Shown here in pieces: positions 15,686 to 25,048 of a DNA stretch of 64,000 nucleotides. The stretch's first letter is position 1, and each line of letters begins with the position of its first letter. The stretch is from NCBI RefSeq assembly GCF_029263785.1, contig NZ_JAJUFE010000004.1, positions 51,539 to 115,538 on the forward strand, written 5' to 3'. Under the pieces are notes generated by a model. That model was given only the letters and a program-made list of their open reading frames with translations. It had not been told where the DNA came from and did no database searches. Both the position numbers and the translations under genes were made by a program. This DNA is from Pusillimonas sp. (GTDB lineage Bacteria > Pseudomonadota > Gammaproteobacteria > Burkholderiales > Burkholderiaceae_B).

Positions 15686-16072
15686 ATGCCTACGTACGAC
15701 CCGCAAGAAAACCTTGCCGCTTTAAGAAATCGCCTCAAAGCCAACAACGACCTGCTGGTCGTGTGTTATTGCGCGCAATGGTGTGATACTTGCGGTCAGT
15801 ATCGTCATGACTTCTCGGCACTGGCCGAACGCCATCCACAACATGTGTTCATTTGGGTTGATATCGAAGAGCAGCCCGAGCTGCTTGGGGATGAGGACGT
15901 CGAAAACTTCCCGACCCTGCTCCTGCAAAAAGGAGAAAGCAATCTTTTCTTTGGGACCCAGCTTCCGTACATCGGCCACCTGGAAAAACTGCTGGATCGG
16001 CTGGACGACCTGGCAGGGGTCGGGTCAACGGTGGGCCCACCGCCGTTACGCCCCCTATTGGAAAAGGCCTGA
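15686..16072 (+). CDS. Thioredoxin-fold protein with WCDTC motif
   Basis: A 128-residue cytoplasmic thioredoxin-like protein. The redox motif is WCDTC (Cys33, Cys36), and the cis-Pro segment ENFPTLLLQKG follows. The motif differs from the classical WCGPC, which should alter redox potential. It has no signal peptide. Family members of this type are conserved in Burkholderiales without assigned partner. It is divergent from the EI24 gene and convergent with the helicase gene. Confidence 0.85.
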   Translation: MPTYDPQENLAALRNRLKANNDLLVVCYCAQWCDTCGQYRHDFSALAERHPQHVFIWVDIEEQPELLGDEDVENFPTLLLQKGESNLFFGTQLPYIGHLEKLLDRLDDLAGVGSTVGPPPLRPLLEKA

Positions 16073-16117
16073 CGACCAGCCTATATCAAACTGCTGGGCT
16101 CCCGCAGCGCCCCTGGG

Positions 16118-17479
16118 CTAGCGCCCACCGCCAAGCAACACACCCACCGACTTCTTGGCGGGGGCCGCCGACGCATTGCGGTGCGAGTCATCCGCTGGCC
16201 TGTTCGAGCTTGTCGAAGGCACATACGGACGGTAGAAGAATTCATCAACAGGTTTTCGGGGGCTGCTTGCCGACGACACCGAACGAGCACGATCACCAAC
16301 CCGGCTACGCGTGCGCGCCGGCAGGTTCAACTGACCACGCGGAATCTTGGTCTTGATGAGTTTTTCGATATCGAGCAAGTAACGCTCTTCGTCGGGCGAA
16401 TAGAAGGCGATGGCCTCGCCTTTTGCGCCCGCACGGCCGGTGCGACCGATGCGGTGCACGTAATCTTCGGCATTGAAAGGCAGGTCGTAATTGATGACAC
16501 AAGGTACGCCTGCAACGTCGAGCCCTCGAGCGGCAACGTCGGTAGCAACCAATACCTCAAGCTCACCGGCCTTGAATGCCTCTAGCGCCTTCATGCGATC
16601 GAGCTGGCTTTTGTCGCCATGGATCGACTCGGCCCTGACGCCGTCCTTCTCAAGCTGGCGAGCCAACCTGCTGGTGCCGATCTTGGTATTCGAAAAGACA
16701 ATTACCTGGTTGAAGCCACGTGACTTGACCAGATGCACGACAGCAGCACGCTTGTCATCTCCCGAAAGCGGGTAGGCAATCTGGCTGACGGTGTCCGCCG
16801 TTGCATTGCGCGCAGCGACTTCGATTTCAACAGGGTTGTTGAGGCTGGCCCGGGCCAGCTTGCGTATATCGCTGCTGAAGGTGGCCGAGAACAGCAAGGT
16901 TTGCCGCTTTATGGGCAGAAGGCGAACAATGCGTTCGAGATCAGGCAAGAACCCCATATCCAGCATGCGATCGGCTTCGTCGAGCACCAAGATGCCAACC
17001 TGACCCAGATTGACATTACGTTGCTCGACGTGATCCAGCAAACGGCCTGGCGTGGCAATAAGCACTTCGCAACCACGACGCAGGGCATCGCGCTGAGGCC
17101 CGATATCTACCCCGCCAAACACAACCGCCGACCGCAATGGCGAGCCCTGGCAATACTTGGCGACGTTATCCGCTACCTGATCTGCCAGCTCGCGCGTCGG
17201 CGTGAGGATCAGGGCTCGTACGGGATGCCGGGCCGGAGATGCACTGGTATTGGCAAATGCCATCAGGCGATGCAGTATCGGAAGGGTAAACGCCGCGGTC
17301 TTGCCAGTACCGGTCTGGGCGGCGCCCATGACATCGCGCCCATCCATGACAACAGGAATGGCCTGGCTCTGAATGGGTGTAGGAGTGGTGTATCCGGTGG
17401 CTGCAATGGCTTGCAATATGTTCGGGTGCAAGCCGAAATCGGAAAATGCAGGTGTATCTGGAGTGATGGATTCTGTCAT
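16118..17479 (-). CDS. rhlE: DEAD-box ATP-dependent RNA helicase, RhlE-type
   Basis: A 453-residue RNA helicase. In order: Q motif (FSDFGLHPNILQAIAATGY...PTPIQ), AQTGTGKT, PTRELADQ, TPGRLLDH, DEAD (VLDEADRMLDMGFLPD), SATFS, the helicase C domain with VLVATDVAARGLD, and HRIGRTGRAG. The Ser/Arg-rich tail (about residues 370-453) fits RNA contact. ATG 17479 gives the family N-terminus; the frame continues upstream by chance into ilvE antisense. RhlE proteins act in ribosome assembly and RNA decay. Confidence 0.92.
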   Translation of the reverse strand: MTESITPDTPAFSDFGLHPNILQAIAATGYTTPTPIQSQAIPVVMDGRDVMGAAQTGTGKTAAFTLPILHRLMAFANTSASPARHPVRALILTPTRELADQVADNVAKYCQGSPLRSAVVFGGVDIGPQRDALRRGCEVLIATPGRLLDHVEQRNVNLGQVGILVLDEADRMLDMGFLPDLERIVRLLPIKRQTLLFSATFSSDIRKLARASLNNPVEIEVAARNATADTVSQIAYPLSGDDKRAAVVHLVKSRGFNQVIVFSNTKIGTSRLARQLEKDGVRAESIHGDKSQLDRMKALEAFKAGELEVLVATDVAARGLDVAGVPCVINYDLPFNAEDYVHRIGRTGRAGAKGEAIAFYSPDEERYLLDIEKLIKTKIPRGQLNLPARTRSRVGDRARSVSSASSPRKPVDEFFYRPYVPSTSSNRPADDSHRNASAAPAKKSVGVLLGGGR

Positions 17480-17692
17480 TGAAATGATGAATGCCGGCTC
17501 GTGCAAATGCTCGTCCGGCTTTGATAACCTTTGCATTTTAGCGTACGGTCGGCCTTCGCGTACCGCCAGACGCATATTGAGGTCATAAGTGTCGTGAATT
17601 GTCAACGCTCCATGACGCGCGTCAGTGGTGCGGCAGGCACAAATTAGCATTCGGCGCTTGGTACAATGATGCCTCTTTTCATGGAGAGCATT

Positions 17693-18613
17693 ATGTCGAT
17701 GTCCGATCGTGACGGCCTGATCTGGTATGACGGAAAACTGGTGCCCTGGCGCGACGCCACCACCCACGTCCTGACCCATTCCCTGCATTATGGTCTGGCG
17801 GTCTTTGAAGGCGAACGCGCCTACAACACCGAAATTGGCACTGCCGTGTTCCGACTTCGCGAACACACCGACAGGCTGTTCAATTCGGCGCATATCTACC
17901 AGATGAACGTACCGTTCGATCGTGAAACCATTATGGAAGCCACGCTCGAAGTCGTGCGACGCAACGAGCTCGAATCCTGCTATATCCGGCCCCTGCTTTT
18001 TTACGGTTCCGAAAAAATGGGCGTGTCGCCCAAGGGAGCGACCGTTCATGTGGCCATCGCTGCCTGGCCCTGGGGAGCCTACCTGGGCGAAGAGGCCCTG
18101 GCTCAGGGGATTCGGGTAAAGATTTCGTCATATGCCCGCCAGCACGTCAACGTCACCATGCCCCGTGCAAAAGTGGCCAGTACCTATGCCAACTCCATTC
18201 TGGCCAATACCGAAGCCATCGAACACGGCTACGATGAAGCCATCCTGCTGGACACCGACGGCTTCGTTGCCGAAGGCTCCGGCGAAAACATCTTTATCGT
18301 CAAGAACGGCGTTCTATACGAACCCGAGATCGCCTCGGCACTTACCGGCATCACCCGCGATTCGGTGCATGCTATCGCGGCAGACCTGGGGCTGACGATC
18401 CACACCCGCCGCCTTACCCGCGACGACCTGTACATTGCCGACGAAGCTTTCTTTACGGGCACTGCCGCCGAAGTCACCCCTATCCGCGAAATCGATAACC
18501 GTCGTATCGGACAGGGCAACCGCGGCCCCGTCACCGAAAAGCTGCAAAAGGCCTTTTTCGATGTGGTTCACGGCCGCAATCCCAAATACATGCACTGGCT
18601 GACAAAAGTCTGA
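17693..18613 (+). CDS. ilvE: Branched-chain amino acid aminotransferase
   Basis: A 306-residue class IV PLP aminotransferase that interconverts Leu, Ile and Val with their 2-oxo acids. The family motifs are present: HSLHYGLAVFEGERAY, the PLP Lys in MPRAKVASTYANSIL, EGSGENIF, TGITRDSV and FFTGTAAEVTPI. ATG 17693 has GGAGAG at 17683-17688, and TACAAT at 17662-17667 is a plausible -10 box. The zinc-finger gene follows on the same strand after 79 bases. Confidence 0.95.
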   Translation: MSMSDRDGLIWYDGKLVPWRDATTHVLTHSLHYGLAVFEGERAYNTEIGTAVFRLREHTDRLFNSAHIYQMNVPFDRETIMEATLEVVRRNELESCYIRPLLFYGSEKMGVSPKGATVHVAIAAWPWGAYLGEEALAQGIRVKISSYARQHVNVTMPRAKVASTYANSILANTEAIEHGYDEAILLDTDGFVAEGSGENIFIVKNGVLYEPEIASALTGITRDSVHAIAADLGLTIHTRRLTRDDLYIADEAFFTGTAAEVTPIREIDNRRIGQGNRGPVTEKLQKAFFDVVHGRNPKYMHWLTKV

Positions 18614-18692
18614 CCGTTGAGCCACGGCGGCGAGCAACTCCATAACCTCGCCGTCACCATACCGTCATCGCACCAAACACTCAGGAAACGTC

Positions 18693-18887
18693 ATGAGCGA
18701 AGAAACGCAGACCGCCCCCCGCCTGCAACCCATTCTCGTCACGCGTGACGAGCTGCCTGTCTACTGCCCTGGACCCAAGGCTCCACTCTGGTCCATGCAC
18801 CCGCGCGTTTTCATCGAACTCGAAAAATCGGGTACAGCCGCCTGCCCCTACTGCAGCGCAACCTATCAACTCCAGGACATTTCTTGA
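18693..18887 (+). CDS. Small zinc-finger protein (CHCC type)
   Basis: A 64-residue protein with the pattern YCP-x8-MHPRVFIEL-x8-CPYC, which gives the Cys-His-Cys-Cys ligands of the zf-CHCC family related to the complex I subunit NDUFS6. In Burkholderiales this small gene usually sits just after ilvE, as here. Function unknown; a zinc-binding accessory role is inferred. Confidence 0.85.
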   Translation: MSEETQTAPRLQPILVTRDELPVYCPGPKAPLWSMHPRVFIELEKSGTAACPYCSATYQLQDIS

Positions 18888-18911
18888 TACCGGGCTGTTT
18901 ACGCTAAGCTA

Positions 18912-20003
18912 GTGGCCGCACAAATTGACTCTTCTCCCTGCCCCCAGCCATTCTGGCTACCCGGAGGGCATTTACAGACAATTCACGGAGCGCTTGCGGC
19001 GCGCTATCACCGCATTGCCTTCGTTCGCGACCGCGTCGACACGCCCGACGGCGACTTCATCGATTTTGACTGGGTAGGCCCGCACCTCTTTGCCAACAAG
19101 ACCGCCGACAACGTCAGCGTCGAGGCAGATCCTCGCCTGGCCGCCACTGCCGCGCGTCGCTGGATGCAGGATAGCGACTGGGGCTCGCTGCCTTCCACGG
19201 GGGAAACCTCGGCTTTGGTCCTGTTTCATGGCCTCGAAGGCAGCAGCTCAAGTCATTACGCCCAGGCAATAGCCCAGTATTTTCGCGCTCGTGGGTGGGT
19301 CGTGGTGGTGGCACACCTGCGTGGCTGTTCAGGCTTTGCGAACCGGATGGCCCGTGCCTATTATTCGGGCGATAGCGACGACTTGAAGTTCATGCTCGAA
19401 ACCGTTCTGGCACGCCTGCCGAATGCAAGGTGGCATGCTGCAGGTGTGTCGTTGGGCGGCAATGCCATGCTCAAGTGTTTCGGCGAGCATCCTGAACTAT
19501 CTCAAAAACTGGAAGCAGCAGCGGCCATATCGGTTCCCCTTGACCTGGTGGCCTGCGGCACCGCACTGTCCGACACCTTTTTGGGGCGCAGACTTTACGG
19601 ACGTTATTTCTTGCGCACCATGAAACGCAAGGTCCTGGACAAGATGAAGCGCTTCCCCGGAAGCATCGATATCCTGCGCTTTACGCAGGCGCGCACACTG
19701 CGCGAATTCGACGACATCTATACGGCTCCGATGCATGGCTACAAGAACGCGCTGGATTACTGGACACGCGCATCCAGCAAGCCGTGGCTGAAGGAACTTG
19801 TGATTCCGACCCTGGTCCTGAACGCCCGCAACGATCCCTTCGTGCCAGCACCCTCGTTGCCCGACTCTCAGGACTGTTCAGACAGCGTGCTGCTGCATCA
19901 ACCAGCAGAAGGCGGTCATATGGGATTCGTCACCGGCAGCTTTCCGGGGCATCTGAACTGGTTGCCACAGCGCATTGCGCGTTACTTCGAAACCCGGCAA
20001 TAA
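18912..20003 (+). CDS. YheT-family alpha/beta hydrolase
   Basis: A 363-residue hydrolase of the YheT/ABHD1 group. The N-terminal PFWLPGGHLQTIHGAL is diagnostic. The oxyanion region is LFHGLEGSSSSHYAQ, the nucleophile elbow GVSLGGNAML carries the catalytic Ser, the Asp is likely in LVLNARNDPFVP, and the His is in GGHMGFV. Members are esterase-like with unknown natural substrate. It starts with GTG 18912, 24 bases after the zinc-finger gene, and is probably co-transcribed with it. Confidence 0.9.
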   Translation: MAAQIDSSPCPQPFWLPGGHLQTIHGALAARYHRIAFVRDRVDTPDGDFIDFDWVGPHLFANKTADNVSVEADPRLAATAARRWMQDSDWGSLPSTGETSALVLFHGLEGSSSSHYAQAIAQYFRARGWVVVVAHLRGCSGFANRMARAYYSGDSDDLKFMLETVLARLPNARWHAAGVSLGGNAMLKCFGEHPELSQKLEAAAAISVPLDLVACGTALSDTFLGRRLYGRYFLRTMKRKVLDKMKRFPGSIDILRFTQARTLREFDDIYTAPMHGYKNALDYWTRASSKPWLKELVIPTLVLNARNDPFVPAPSLPDSQDCSDSVLLHQPAEGGHMGFVTGSFPGHLNWLPQRIARYFETRQ

Positions 20004-20050
20004 AAGTGCCGGCCTTGTCGTGGCTGCTACAAATGGCAGCCGCGCTATTC

Positions 20051-21553
20051 CTACTGCCGGAAACGTTCGAGCAGTGCCCTGTCTGCCCTGACTTTTTCCT
20101 GTAGCCGGCGGATTTCAACATCGATCTGAGACTGAACATAAAAATCGCTGGACATGTTTCTGGCTTGTTGCAGCTGCTCTACCGCCGTTGGCAGGGCGCC
20201 CACCTTTTCGTAATAGATAGCCATATTCCGTCTTGCCTCCACACCCTGGCCGAGCCGCTCAAAGCTCTGGGCCAATTGTTGGTAAAGCCGGGGCTCGTCA
20301 GGCCACTGCTTGATGCGAGCCTGCAAGAACGGCACGATTTGACTGTCTTGCTTTTTTGCCTTGAGAGCTTCGACCCTGGCCAGGGCTATACCCAGGCTTT
20401 GCGGCCAGCGTTTCCAGGCCGCCTCGGCTTGGGCAAGCGCATCATCCAGTCGATTTTGCTTGACGGCCAGCGCAATGCCGAGGCCAGCGATCTCGGGTGA
20501 ATTGACGCCCCCTTCGCGCGCTGCGTCCAGCGCCGTCTTTGTCGCAGCCAGGTCGCCCTGCCGCCAGGCAGAATAGGCCAGGCCGTACCAGGCGGCAGAG
20601 CGCCGGACGCCCTGAAAATTTTCGGCCTCCCGCCGCAGGGCGGCTTCAGCGCTACGCTGCCCACCGCGTTCTTGCAATACCCGCAGCTTGGCGCGCACAT
20701 ACCAGTACGTGTCGCTGTCCTGGCGTGGGCGCGAAGGTGCTTCGCGAATCCGGTTCTGAATGTCGGACATGCGCTGGATGGACAGCGGGTGTGTGCTGGC
20801 GTACAAACCGCCACCAGTTCCCTCGTTAAGGCGGGAAGCATTCATTAGCTGGCCAAACATCTGGGCCATTCCGTTGGGGTCGAATCCGCCACGGCGAAGC
20901 ATGTCAAGCCCGATCCGGTCGGCTTCTTGCTCAGCCTGACGCGAAAATCCCAGTTGACGGTCTACCGCGGCAGCCTGTCCGAATGCGGCCACGCCCATTG
21001 CCAGATCACCGCTGCCTGCAAGCGCCGCCAGCAATGCCCCGGCGATGGACGCCATCATCAGATGACTGGACTGCGCCTGCTGTGTCATTCCACGTGCCAC
21101 ATGGCGCTGCAACACGTGTCCGATTTCGTGTGCCACAACAGAGGCCAGCTGTGATTCGTTATCCGAAGCCACAACCAGGCCGCTATGAATACCCACATAG
21201 CCTCCGGGCAGTGCGAACGCATTTATCTGTGGATCACGAATGGCGAATACTTCGATGTGCTGGGCAGGATTGGAAGAGGCCGCCACCAGATGTTTGCCCA
21301 GGCCGGCCAGGTATTGGCTGACATCCGGATCATTGATATAGGTGGGATCGCGCCGCCCCTGCTCCATGATGGCGTCACCCAAGGTGCGCTCAAGCGCGGG
21401 GGACAGTTCGGCTGATGAGGCAGAGCCCATGCTGGGCAGCCCCGATGGTTGCGCATGCACACTAAATGCAAGTACCGAGCCGACGGCCAGGGCGACAAAC
21501 TTCTGCAGGGCTCCAGGCCTGGCTCGATGCAGGGAAAACTTACGCCCCATCAT
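20051..21553 (-). CDS. BepA-like M48 metalloprotease with TPR region
   Basis: A 500-residue periplasmic protein. The signal peptide is at residues about 1-35 (FVALAVGSVLAFSVHA). The M48 protease domain has VVAHEIGHVLQRH (zinc ligands and catalytic Glu) and a downstream Glu in EQEADRIGLDMLRR. A C-terminal TPR region covers about residues 300-500. BepA degrades or assists folding of stalled outer-membrane proteins such as LptD. The start overlaps the stop of the upstream CtaG-like gene (ATGA), so they are translationally coupled. Confidence 0.9.
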   Translation of the reverse strand: MMGRKFSLHRARPGALQKFVALAVGSVLAFSVHAQPSGLPSMGSASSAELSPALERTLGDAIMEQGRRDPTYINDPDVSQYLAGLGKHLVAASSNPAQHIEVFAIRDPQINAFALPGGYVGIHSGLVVASDNESQLASVVAHEIGHVLQRHVARGMTQQAQSSHLMMASIAGALLAALAGSGDLAMGVAAFGQAAAVDRQLGFSRQAEQEADRIGLDMLRRGGFDPNGMAQMFGQLMNASRLNEGTGGGLYASTHPLSIQRMSDIQNRIREAPSRPRQDSDTYWYVRAKLRVLQERGGQRSAEAALRREAENFQGVRRSAAWYGLAYSAWRQGDLAATKTALDAAREGGVNSPEIAGLGIALAVKQNRLDDALAQAEAAWKRWPQSLGIALARVEALKAKKQDSQIVPFLQARIKQWPDEPRLYQQLAQSFERLGQGVEARRNMAIYYEKVGALPTAVEQLQQARNMSSDFYVQSQIDVEIRRLQEKVRADRALLERFRQ

Positions 21554-22413
21554 GCGCCAATGACAGCGGCCCGCCCGCCTTTCATCAATCGCTGCTTACG
21601 CTTGTCCGGCAAGCGGTTCTTGGCCGACAAGCGCATCAGCGTCGCCAATGCGAACAACAACCCGAAAACCTCGATGAATCCGGCCAGAACCCACATGGTA
21701 AGACCACCTATCGCCTGATCGGTGACAGCCGACATGCCAGGTATGGCGCGGCCACAGAGGTCAAAAACCGGGTACAGATCGTATTCGGTAAAGGTGATCA
21801 CCGCGCCGACAATCATCTGCGGCACCATTGTTATGACGGGTGACAGGATACGCGCGCCGGGCGACATGACAGCCGGCGGGCTGGGGCGTCGATCGAGGAT
21901 CAGGTTCCAGTACATGAAACCGCTGATGACCACAGACCAGTTCATGAAACGGTACAGGCGCCAGTCGAGCATCGAGTAGAACTGGATGGTGGGAATAAGC
22001 CAGATCACCACCAGGAAGACAAACAGGAACGGCACCCAGTACTTATTGGTGAAGGCCGCCTTTGCCACGCGACCAGCCGCTGTCTGCCGGAAGTCTCGAA
22101 GCCAGATCCGGGCACGCATGGGCAAGCCGGCACGTATTACCTGCCCCGAATATGCACCCATGATCAGAAGCGGCCCCAGGTGGTGGAGCACCAGATGCTG
22201 CAAGCGATGTGCGAAGAACAGGCGCTCGGCGTAATAATCGATGCGCGTGTGCAATGACAGATACAGCAGGACAAAGCCGCACCAGAACAGGACCTGCCGG
22301 GCAGCACCCACGTGATGCACACGCGTACCCCGTATGTACAGGGCACCCGAAACAATAAAGGCAATGATGAGGGCTGGGGAAAATTCCCAGGGTATGAGCC
22401 AGCCGAGATCCAT
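21550..22413 (-). CDS. CtaG/Caa3-type cytochrome c oxidase assembly-like membrane protein
   Basis: A 287-residue inner-membrane protein with about seven hydrophobic segments. It fits the caa3-type CtaG family (DUF1404-like): HRLQHLVLHHLGPLLIMGAYSG carries several histidines that could bind metal, and HTRIDYYAERLFFAH precedes it. The proposed role is cytochrome oxidase assembly, inferred from the family. ATG 22413 is chosen; the longer frame adds a basic non-membrane stretch. No oxidase genes are adjacent. It is coupled by overlap to the M48 protease. Confidence 0.78.
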   Translation of the reverse strand: MDLGWLIPWEFSPALIIAFIVSGALYIRGTRVHHVGAARQVLFWCGFVLLYLSLHTRIDYYAERLFFAHRLQHLVLHHLGPLLIMGAYSGQVIRAGLPMRARIWLRDFRQTAAGRVAKAAFTNKYWVPFLFVFLVVIWLIPTIQFYSMLDWRLYRFMNWSVVISGFMYWNLILDRRPSPPAVMSPGARILSPVITMVPQMIVGAVITFTEYDLYPVFDLCGRAIPGMSAVTDQAIGGLTMWVLAGFIEVFGLLFALATLMRLSAKNRLPDKRKQRLMKGGRAAVIGA

Positions 22414-22550
22414 GAACGATCCAGATTCAAGCCACCTTGCGGGCGCGTCCGGTTTGGCGCGCGCACCACGGTTTAGCCATAGCAACTAAGGGTAGCGGAC
22501 GTGACGGCGGCAAGGTACGCGTCTATACCCTGCCACCTGAATAACCAGCC

Positions 22551-22886
22551 CTAGTTTAAAGCAATATGCCGATGATCGCCCCACTGAAGGCCACGGACCG
22601 ACGGGTTGGACCGCAATTGGCGGGCGCGGTCCATGAGCACACTTCGAAGCTCGGGCGGGCAGTTGACGGTTACACAGGCGGTGGCCAGATCGGAATGTTT
22701 ACCGTGGTCGATCTGCATACCGGCTACCGAAAGTCCGGCAGCACCAAAATCAGAGTAGATCTGTTTGCGCAGGCGGGCCAGATCGGACCGCGGGCACAGA
22801 ATGGTAAGACGCGAAAGCGATTTGCGAGCCGGCATGGCAGCAGGACGCACACCAGCGCGACGCAGGAAGAGGTTGAATAGACGCAT
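22551..22886 (-). CDS. Small protein resembling the MgtC C-terminal (ACT-like) domain
   Basis: A 111-residue protein from ATG 22886, with GGGAGG 7 bases upstream. After a basic N-terminus (RLFNLFLRRAG), residues about 23-108 read like the soluble C-terminal domain of MgtC: LTILCP, a helix with LARLRKQIYSDFGAAGL, VTVNCPPELRSVLMDRARQL, ending in SNPSVRGLQWG. MgtC itself has an N-terminal membrane domain, absent here. The function is unknown. The 434-base region upstream has no other recognised gene. Confidence 0.55.
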   Translation of the reverse strand: MRLFNLFLRRAGVRPAAMPARKSLSRLTILCPRSDLARLRKQIYSDFGAAGLSVAGMQIDHGKHSDLATACVTVNCPPELRSVLMDRARQLRSNPSVRGLQWGDHRHIALN

Positions 22887-23320
22887 GTTGGACCTCCCAT
22901 AAACATGGTGCCGTGCGTACAGCCGCGCGGCACAAGCAGGCCGCAGATATTGCGGACTGCCCTGATTGATTTGCATGTGGGAGACTTGATGGCAAAAGGA
23001 CTTTGCCATGTATTGCCGCCCACGCCCAGATTAGTGACTGATTCACCAGGGCGTGGACAACGTGGCTAAAAGCGAATTTTCAAGCCGGGCAATATTGCCG
23101 GGCTTACCGTGCCATGTATCTGCGCCTGGTTTCAGTCTGTGGCTGTGTCGTAGTGCTGCATGCACAATCGACTATTGCCATCGCCTGAATCGGAATTCAC
23201 CGCTTCTAGCTCCATAAAATTCGACAGTCCAATATTCTAGCGTGTGCACGCCAACCGAACAAGCTTTTCGCACAACTGTTGGCTCGAGGAAACAGTGGAC
23301 CACGGCGCTTGTTTCGCAGC
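22887..23320. other. Intergenic region with no recognised gene
   Basis: 434 bases between the MgtC-C-like gene and the membrane protein gene. It holds a 12-bp palindrome GGCAATATTGCC (23088-23099). A 26-codon plus-strand frame (22989-23069) with GGGAG before its ATG is too short to claim. It may contain the promoter and leader of the 22551-22886 gene. No riboswitch or tRNA fold was recognised. Confidence 0.5.
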
Positions 23321-23779
23321 TTAAAGCACGTACCCGTCGAGCCAGCCCAGCGCCCGATATACGTGCATGACGATCAGCGCAATGCCAAACAACAGTACGG
23401 AGCTTCCCACCAGCGTCGATACTATGGCGATAATCACCGGCCCCCATCCTGTTCGGGTCGAACGTCCCGATCCGGGGTTGTATCGTGCGTCAAACCATTC
23501 GTCCGGTTTTAATGCGAAGACCAGCGACTCAATGAAGCCCGCCGTGACCGGGATGATCAGCAGCAGAAATGGCGGACTATCCCACCACACCGGATATAGC
23601 TGGGCCAGAATCAGCAACAGCACAGCGAGCAAGGTCACCAGCCAGGCAAAACGGCGACCCAGATACCACCAATGCGCTCCAAATACCCCCAGCACCGCTG
23701 CCAGCAAGGCTACAATGATCTTGCTTCGGTGACCGGCCCGATTCCGCCCCTCTGCATGGGCGGCGTGGTTTTGTTCCAT
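23321..23779 (-). CDS. TM2-like small membrane protein
   Basis: A 152-residue protein with a hydrophilic His/Arg-rich N-terminus, then three or four hydrophobic segments. The segment VLGVFGAHWWYLGRRFAWLVTL resembles the TM2 domain (GxFGxHxFYLG pattern), and a later pair of helices ends the protein. Function unknown. ATG 23779 has AGAGGTC upstream; the longer frame has no ribosome-binding site. It is divergent from the UbiH-type gene. Confidence 0.7.
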   Translation of the reverse strand: MEQNHAAHAEGRNRAGHRSKIIVALLAAVLGVFGAHWWYLGRRFAWLVTLLAVLLLILAQLYPVWWDSPPFLLLIIPVTAGFIESLVFALKPDEWFDARYNPGSGRSTRTGWGPVIIAIVSTLVGSSVLLFGIALIVMHVYRALGWLDGYVL

Positions 23780-23856
23780 ATTGACCTCTGTTTCTCTGGG
23801 GCGCACGCCCCGCAATCACCTTAACGGCCAGCATTGTAGTCAACGCCACCCTCGCC

Positions 23857-25005
23857 ATGGAAACTCCAGAATACGATGTCGTCATATCCGGAGCCGGCCC
23901 TGTCGGCTCTGCACTCGCCCTGATGCTGGCGCGTTATGCGCGCCGGCCCGAGCGAATTGCCCTGCTGCAAAAGCAAAGAACCGGCGACACCGACACCCGG
24001 ACCGATCCGCGAACCCTGGCAATGAACCACGGCAGTCGCGCCCTGCTCGAACCGCTTGGGGCCTGGCCGCGTCAATCTGCAGACATCACCACGGTGCACG
24101 TGTCGCAACACAGACGCCTGGGCAGAACGCTGATCACGCATAATGAGCTCGGCGTTCCGCGTCTGGGCAGTGTGGTGGCCTATTCCAGTTTGCAAGAGAC
24201 CTTGCAACAGGCGCTTGAACAAAGCGGCATCTCGCTGCTTGAAGCCAAAGCACAAGAGCCAGGCGGTTCCGACCAGCAATGGCGCAGCGCCAGCAATCAA
24301 CCTGTGCAAGGCCGCCTGCGCGTGCGCTCGGACGGGTCGCCACCCACAGGGGTCAGGCGCGTTTACGGTCAGCACGCCGTATTGGCCACGATCCGGGTCG
24401 AAAGACCTCGTGCGGGCTGGGCTTATGAGCGGTTTACCAGGCAGGGCCCCTTGGCCGTGTTGCCGCACCCCTCCGGCGCTCCCCACTATGCGCTTGTCTG
24501 GTGTTGCGGCCCCGAGCGCGCATCGAGCCTGCAACAGATCGATGAGGTTTCCTTTGCCCACGAGCTACAGCAGGCATTCGGCGACAGGCTGGGCCGCCTT
24601 CAGCTGGCCAGCGACAGGCACGTGTTTCCCCTGGTTCTGAATGCCGGCCCCCTACTGCTCGACGCTCGCACCGTAGCAGTGGGCAACGCAGCCCAGACGC
24701 TCCACCCGGTCGCCGGTCAAGGCTTGAATCTGGGTCTTCGAGATGCTGCGCAACTTGCACACGAGCTCCGCGGCTGGCTGAATGACCCGGCCAGCGACCC
24801 CGCGCCACTTTTGCAGGAGTTCGCCAGACACCGCCGTCCAGATCGTTGGCTCACCTCTGCAATTACCGATTTTCTCCCCCGTGTTTTCGCTACCGGCGTT
24901 CCGCTTGTCGAACACGCCTGCGGCCTTGGTCTGCTGGCCATGGACGCTTGTCGGCCGCTACGCATGCCCCTGGCCCGCCATCTGCTCGAAGGCCTGCGAA
25001 CTTGA
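23857..25005 (+). CDS. UbiH/UbiF-family FAD monooxygenase
   Basis: A 382-residue flavin hydroxylase of the ubiquinone-biosynthesis group. The FAD Rossmann motif is at residues 10-16 (GAGPVGS), DTRTDPRTLAMN follows, and the second FAD motif AVGNAAQTLHPVAGQGLNLGLRDA contains the UbiH-family signature. Such enzymes hydroxylate the octaprenylphenol ring. Which position is modified (UbiH, UbiF or UbiI) cannot be told from sequence alone. It precedes dusB-fis, the order seen in related genomes. Confidence 0.85.
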   Translation: METPEYDVVISGAGPVGSALALMLARYARRPERIALLQKQRTGDTDTRTDPRTLAMNHGSRALLEPLGAWPRQSADITTVHVSQHRRLGRTLITHNELGVPRLGSVVAYSSLQETLQQALEQSGISLLEAKAQEPGGSDQQWRSASNQPVQGRLRVRSDGSPPTGVRRVYGQHAVLATIRVERPRAGWAYERFTRQGPLAVLPHPSGAPHYALVWCCGPERASSLQQIDEVSFAHELQQAFGDRLGRLQLASDRHVFPLVLNAGPLLLDARTVAVGNAAQTLHPVAGQGLNLGLRDAAQLAHELRGWLNDPASDPAPLLQEFARHRRPDRWLTSAITDFLPRVFATGVPLVEHACGLGLLAMDACRPLRMPLARHLLEGLRT

Positions 25006-25048
25006 TTCAAAAGCTCGTCCTCGAAAAGCGGTAGGGTAAAATCGCCCT

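Noticed and set aside
17480..18049. Upstream extension of the helicase frame into ilvE antisense
   Set aside because: The Q-motif N-terminus begins at ATG 17479; the extension is antisense to a certain gene.
22989..23069. 26-codon plus-strand frame with GGGAG before ATG
   Set aside because: Too short, and opposite in direction to the MgtC-C-like gene it might regulate; no supporting evidence.
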